This document shows, one piece after another, positions 6,420-8,714 of a stretch of DNA of 8,714 nucleotides (position 1 is its first letter; each line of letters starts with the position of its first letter). The translations under genes and the position numbers were made by a program. Origin of the DNA: JAPLJC01 sp052326585 (GTDB taxonomy: Bacteria; Desulfobacterota; Desulfobaccia; Desulfobaccales; 0-14-0-80-60-11); assembly GCA_052326585.1 (NCBI GenBank), contig JBKQLU010000004.1, positions 1 to 8,714 of the forward strand, written 5' to 3'. The notes under the pieces were generated by a model. The model had not been told where the DNA came from. It saw only the letters and a program-made list of their open reading frames with translations, and did not search any database.

Positions 6420-7016
6420 ATGATCCAAACCCCGGAGGTCCCCGGAACCAGGCCGCCTGGCGCCGGGAAGAGCAGCTTCAACCTCATCGCCCCGGAAAAG
6501 CTCCTGCGGGAACTGCCTTTGCGGCCGGACATGCTCTTTCTGGACCTGGGCTGTGGCGCCGGCGACTATTCCCTGGCAGTGGCCGAAGCCATCGGCAAAC
6601 ACGGGGTGGTCGTGGCCCTGGATCTTTGGGAACCGGGAATCGAGACCCTGCAGGAACGGGCCGCGGCCGCCGGCCGCGACAACCTCAGACCCATGCAGGT
6701 GGATATCGGCAAGGTCTTGCCCCTGGGCGACGCCAGCGTCGACCTCTGTCTGATGGCCACCGTGCTGCACGATTTGGTGGAATCTGGCGCGGCGGCCGGC
6801 GCCCTCCAAGAGGCCCAACGGGTGCTGAAGCCCGGGGGCGTCCTGGCCATCGTCGAGTTCGATAAGGTGGAGGCGCCGCCGGGGCCGCCCCTCAGGATAC
6901 GGCTGAATCCGGAGGAAGTGGAAGGACTGGCGGCCCCCTATGGTTTCCAGAAGAGCCGGCTGACCAGGGTCGGACCCTATAATTACCTGCTCCTCTTCAC
7001 CAACGGGGCGGTCTAG
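6420..7016 (+). CDS. Class I SAM-dependent methyltransferase embedded between nuoH and nuoI
   Basis: This is a soluble 198-residue protein with a Rossmann-fold methyltransferase domain. Motif I is F-L-D-L-G-C-G-A-G-D-Y-S (40-51), which binds S-adenosylmethionine. The acidic residue ending strand beta-2 is in V-V-A-L-D-L-W (63-69). Motif II/III features are M-Q-V-D-I-G...L-P-L-G-D-A-S-V-D-L-C-L (about 92-110) and V-L-K-P-G-G-V-L-A-I-V-E-F (about 135-147). The C-terminal section ends in Y-G-F...V-G-P-Y-N-Y-L-L-L-F. No signal peptide or membrane helix is seen. The domain style is that of the broad UbiE/Methyltransf_11-like group; the substrate cannot be read from sequence. Its place inside a nuo operon, same strand, with composition matching the neighbours, suggests co-expression with complex I. 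Roles in modifying a complex I subunit, in quinone biosynthesis, or an unrelated task are all possible. nuoI starts 15 bases after its stop. Confidence 0.9.
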   Translation: MIQTPEVPGTRPPGAGKSSFNLIAPEKLLRELPLRPDMLFLDLGCGAGDYSLAVAEAIGKHGVVVALDLWEPGIETLQERAAAAGRDNLRPMQVDIGKVLPLGDASVDLCLMATVLHDLVESGAAAGALQEAQRVLKPGGVLAIVEFDKVEAPPGPPLRIRLNPEEVEGLAAPYGFQKSRLTRVGPYNYLLLFTNGAV

Positions 7017-7031
7017 GTTTGCGGAGGCGCC

Positions 7032-7607
7032 ATGACGGAAGTTAAAGACCCCGGGGGAGGCCGCTTAAGTCCCTGGATGGTGGCCCTGAGAAGTGTCATC
7101 GGCCTCTGGGCCGGCCTGGCCATGGTGTTGCGCCACTTGGGCCGCCGGCCGATCACCGAGCAATACCCGGAGTATAAGCGCTTCCTGCCGGAACGGGGCC
7201 GGGCCCGCATCATCCTGACCCGGGATCCGGATGGCGGGGAACGCTGTGTGGCCTGCTTTCTCTGCTCCGCGGTCTGCCCCACCAGTTGCATATCCATGGA
7301 GTGTGGCGAGGGCCGGGATGGCCGCCGTTTTGCCCCCTGGTTCCGCATCAATTTTGCCCGCTGCATATACTGCGGCCTGTGCGAGGAGGCTTGCCCCACC
7401 CTGGCCATCCAGCTCACCCCCTTTTACGAGTTTTGCGAGGCCGATATCCTGGCCCTGGTGGCGGAGAAGAAAGACCTGCTGGTGGACCACGGCGGCAAGA
7501 ATCGCGACTACAACTTTTATCGCTTTGCCGGGGTGGCCATGGTGGGCGGCAAGGGCAGCCACATAGACGAGGCGGCCCCGGTGGACCTCAAGAGCAATCT
7601 GCCCTGA
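7032..7607 (+). CDS. nuoI: NADH-quinone oxidoreductase subunit I (23 kDa type, 4Fe-4S N6a and N6b)
   Basis: This ferredoxin-like subunit bridges the Fe-S chain between NuoG and the N2 cluster in NuoB. It has 191 residues. An amphipathic or hydrophobic N-terminal region (about 13-35) would lie along the membrane surface. It is followed by R-A-R-I-I-L-T-R-D-P-D-G-G-E-R-C and two cluster motifs: C72, C75, C78, C82 with P83, and C111, C114, C117, C121 with P122. The tail Y-N-F-Y-R-F-A-G...P-V-D-L-K-S-N-L-P closely resembles the E. coli protein. GGAGG at 7023-7027, four bases before the ATG, supports the start. The gene lies 15 bases after the methyltransferase and 20 bases before nuoJ, so it probably shares their transcript. 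Confidence 0.97.
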   Translation: MTEVKDPGGGRLSPWMVALRSVIGLWAGLAMVLRHLGRRPITEQYPEYKRFLPERGRARIILTRDPDGGERCVACFLCSAVCPTSCISMECGEGRDGRRFAPWFRINFARCIYCGLCEEACPTLAIQLTPFYEFCEADILALVAEKKDLLVDHGGKNRDYNFYRFAGVAMVGGKGSHIDEAAPVDLKSNLP

Positions 7608-7627
7608 GAGCGGGCTTGGGAAATGGC

Positions 7628-8122
7628 ATGAATCTTTACAGCGGCGCCTTCTATCTCCTGGCCGCGGTGACCCTGGGGTCCACCGCCCTGGCGGTCACCC
7701 GGCGCAACCTGATGCACGCCATTATTTATCTGGTGCTCTCCTTTTTCGGCACGGCCCTGCTCTTTTATCTGCTGGGGGCGCCGTTCCTGGCGGCCCTGGA
7801 GGTGATCATCTATGCCGGCGCCATCATGGTGCTGTTCCTCTTCATCGTCATGATGCTGGAGATCCGCCCGGCGAAGCAGCCTCTGGGCCAGTATCTGCGC
7901 CAATGGCTGCCCGCCGTGGTTTTGGGCGCCCTCAGTCTGGCGGTCCTGGTCCTGATCATCTTCGAATTCGGCGGCGGCCTGTCCCTGCCGCTGGCCACGG
8001 CTGCGCCGCTGGAATTCGGCCGCTTTCTCTTCCAAAGATACTGGTTTTCGGTGGAGATCGTCTCCTTTCTGCTCCTGGTGGCTTTGGTGGGGGCCCTCTA
8101 TCTGGGCCGGCGGGAGGACTAG
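7628..8122 (+). CDS. nuoJ: NADH-quinone oxidoreductase subunit J (ND6 type)
   Basis: This small membrane-arm subunit has 164 residues and about five transmembrane helices. The hallmark is A-A-L-E-V-I-I-Y-A-G-A-I-M-V-L-F-L-F (55-72), which includes the conserved helix-3 Tyr/Gly region linked to the pi-bulge and gating in complex I. The C-terminus has G-R-x-L-F...E-I-V-S-F-L-L-L-V-A-L-V-G-A-L-Y-L (131-159). The frame is open far upstream (first in-frame ATG at 7286), but that part overlaps nuoI and encodes no NuoJ-like sequence. The ATG at 7628 gives the expected M-N-x-Y-x-x-A-F-Y-L start, with GGGA a few bases before it. It lies 20 bases after nuoI. Confidence 0.95.
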   Translation: MNLYSGAFYLLAAVTLGSTALAVTRRNLMHAIIYLVLSFFGTALLFYLLGAPFLAALEVIIYAGAIMVLFLFIVMMLEIRPAKQPLGQYLRQWLPAVVLGALSLAVLVLIIFEFGGGLSLPLATAAPLEFGRFLFQRYWFSVEIVSFLLLVALVGALYLGRRED

Positions 8123-8131
8123 GGTGACGGG

Positions 8132-8144
8132 GGGTCTTAGACCC
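8132..8144 (+). other. Small hairpin in the nuoJ-nuoK gap
   Basis: GGGTC, loop TTA, GACCC forms a 5-bp stem within the 48-base gap between nuoJ and nuoK. Two further G-C pairs are possible beyond one mismatch. No T-tract follows. It may be a minor mRNA structure or chance. Confidence 0.25.
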
Positions 8145-8170
8145 GCCTAACTTGCTATAAAGGCAATGAC

Positions 8171-8482
8171 ATGAACAGCCTGGTTCCATACAGCCAAACC
8201 CTGGTCCTGGCCGGGGCCTTATTCTTCCTGGGCGCCGCCTGCGCCGCGGCCCGGCGCTCGCTGGTGATGATCCTCATCGGGGTGGAGGTCATGCTGAACG
8301 CCGCCGGGGTGGCCCTGGTGGCCGCCTCCCTGCGCTGGCAGCAGTTGGACGGCCAGGCGCTGGTGATCTTCATCATGTGCGTAGCCGCGGCTGAAGTGGC
8401 CGTGGGCCTGGCCCTTATCGTCTATTGCCAGCGGCGCACCGGCACCCTGGATGCGGACCGCTACAATCTCATGAAGGGCTGA
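8171..8482 (+). CDS. nuoK: NADH-quinone oxidoreductase subunit K (ND4L type)
   Basis: This small membrane-arm subunit has 103 residues and three transmembrane helices (about 9-26, 31-53, 64-86). The two buried glutamates of the proton pathway are present: E39 in L-I-G-V-E-V-M-L-N-A and E75 in C-V-A-A-A-E-V-A-V-G-L-A-L. The tail D-A-D-R-Y-N-L-M-K-G matches the family pattern. AAAGG at 8159-8163 is suitably spaced from the ATG at 8171. The gap to nuoL is one base. Confidence 0.97.
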   Translation: MNSLVPYSQTLVLAGALFFLGAACAAARRSLVMILIGVEVMLNAAGVALVAASLRWQQLDGQALVIFIMCVAAAEVAVGLALIVYCQRRTGTLDADRYNLMKG

Positions 8483-8483
8483 C

Positions 8484-8693
8484 GTGAAGACCGTCCTGCT
8501 ACTCCTCCTAATTTTGCCCCTGGGCGGCGCCCTAATCAACGCCCTCTTGGGGCGTCGCCTGCCCCGGCGGGCGGTGGAGGCGGTGGCCTGCGCCGCGGTA
8601 TTAGGAGCTAATGTTTATGCCGGTGCGAACACGTTATCTTACGATGTTGGCGATGAGTGCGTTCATCGCTCCAATGCAGATATGATCTTGTAG
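8484..8693 (+). CDS. nuoL: NADH-quinone oxidoreductase subunit L (ND5 type), N-terminal fragment, interrupted
   Basis: The GTG at 8484 starts one base after the nuoK stop, with AAGGG at 8474-8478 as ribosome-binding site. The first ~38 residues are typical of the NuoL N-terminus (L-P-L-G-G-A-L-I-N-A-L-L-G-R-R-L-P-R-R, then a hydrophobic helix beginning V-A-C-A-A-V). From about base 8598 codon use changes abruptly to A/T-rich codons (GTA, TTA, GGA, GCT, AAT, GTT, TAT), and the frame stops at TAG 8691-8693 after 69 codons. A full NuoL has roughly 600 residues with many membrane helices. The last ~30 codons are therefore probably not NuoL. The gene is either interrupted by an insertion whose far side is outside the window, or joined to unrelated sequence by assembly. 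If a self-splicing intron is inserted, the gene could still be functional. Confidence 0.8.
   Translation: MKTVLLLLLILPLGGALINALLGRRLPRRAVEAVACAAVLGANVYAGANTLSYDVGDECVHRSNADMIL
8650..8669 (+). repeat. Perfect 7-bp inverted repeat, extendable to 10 bp
   Basis: GCGATGA and TCATCGC flank a 6-base loop GTGCGT. With a 2-base bulge on the 3' side, the stem extends through TTGG/CCAA to 8647-8674. The loop repeats the pentamer GTGCG seen at 8623. This is the strongest of the three stem-loops in the tail. Confidence 0.6.
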
Positions 8694-8705
8694 GATCGAT
8701 CCTAC
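8690..8705. repeat. Perfect 16-bp palindrome
   Basis: GTAGGATCGATCCTAC equals its own reverse complement. As RNA or single-stranded DNA it could fold into a 6-bp stem with a TCGA loop; as duplex DNA it could bind a dimeric protein. It includes the stop codon of the broken nuoL frame and lies in the atypical tail. Confidence 0.7.
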
Positions 8706-8714
8706 TTGGCTAAA

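Larger units (their letters stand above)
8598..8714. mobile_element. Edge of a candidate inserted element (possibly a group II intron 5' end) in nuoL
   Basis: The last ~115 bases are clearly less GC-rich than the operon and do not continue NuoL. The tail contains GTGCG at 8623-8627, matching the 5' consensus of group II introns (GUGYG). Three stem-loops follow: 8628-8648 (7 bp with one bulge), 8647-8674 (10 bp with a 2-base bulge; perfect 7-bp core at 8650-8669) and 8690-8705. Dense structure after GTGCG would suit intron domain I. Against this, the compositional break is about 25 bases before GTGCG, and no domain V/VI or reverse transcriptase is in view. The terminus of an insertion sequence or a chimeric assembly join would also fit. 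Identification is tentative and the exact left boundary is unknown (8598-8623). Confidence 0.35.

Noticed and set aside
6420..7016. Recent horizontal insertion of the methyltransferase gene
   Set aside because: Its GC content and codon use look the same as the flanking nuo genes, and no repeats or mobile-element remnants flank it, so recent acquisition is not supported.
7286..7627. N-terminal extension of nuoJ to the ATG at 7286
   Set aside because: The extension lies within nuoI in another frame and has no NuoJ-like or membrane sequence. The ATG at 7628 gives the normal length and N-terminus.
8150..8163. TATAAA-like -10 element before nuoK
   Set aside because: No matching -35 element at proper spacing; the A-rich run is better explained as part of the nuoK ribosome-binding region.
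1..8714. CRISPR array, tRNA or rRNA genes
   Set aside because: No regularly spaced direct repeats, cloverleaf-like segments or rRNA-like stretches were seen on either strand.

Overview
This window is a GC-rich bacterial operon segment, read entirely on the + strand, that encodes most of the proton-pumping NADH:quinone oxidoreductase (respiratory complex I). The order is nuoD (5' end off the window), nuoE, nuoF, nuoG, nuoH, a class I SAM-dependent methyltransferase, nuoI, nuoJ, nuoK and the start of nuoL. Several subunits match the E. coli-type complex: NuoG carries the extra N7 cluster cysteines, NuoE has a C-D-x-V-V-C motif, NuoF ends in a C-x-F-A-P-G-A ligand block, and NuoI ends in a Y-N-F-Y-R...K-S-x-L-P tail. 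High GC, strong G/C third-position bias and this Nuo type outside an obvious gammaproteobacterial context suggest a Gram-negative anaerobe or facultative organism, perhaps Desulfobacterota. That assignment is inference only.

Layout: 1-971 is the quinone-site subunit NuoD. 987-2800 holds the peripheral-arm subunits NuoE and NuoF. 2870-5335 is NuoG, which carries four Fe-S cluster motifs. 5335-6330 is the membrane heel NuoH, overlapping nuoG by one base. 6331-6419 is a non-coding gap with two compact GC hairpins and a strong Shine-Dalgarno. 6420-7016 is the methyltransferase. 7032-7607 is NuoI (2 x 4Fe-4S), 7628-8122 NuoJ, 8171-8482 NuoK, and 8484 onward the first ~40 residues of NuoL. No gene-free stretch exceeds 300 bases. 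No tRNA, rRNA, CRISPR array, convincing promoter or T-tract terminator was seen.

In the canonical scheme electrons enter at NuoF FMN and pass through N3 (NuoF), N1b/N4/N5 (NuoG), N6a/N6b (NuoI) and N2 (NuoB, upstream and not visible) to quinone at the NuoD/NuoB/NuoH interface. NuoE holds the off-path N1a cluster, and NuoH/J/K/L belong to the proton-pumping arm.

Three things stand out. (1) NuoF keeps its FMN-site and N3 residues but has lost several residues that normally hold the adenosine half of NADH, including the second Glu of the C-G-E-E-T motif, and has basic residues in the neighbouring loop. This suggests altered nucleotide specificity (perhaps NADPH) or a different electron donor. 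(2) A methyltransferase gene sits between nuoH and nuoI with its own strong ribosome-binding site. (3) nuoL is broken off near 8598-8623 by AT-richer sequence with three consecutive stem-loops and a GTGCG pentamer, which looks like the edge of a mobile or structured element, possibly a group II intron, or an assembly junction.
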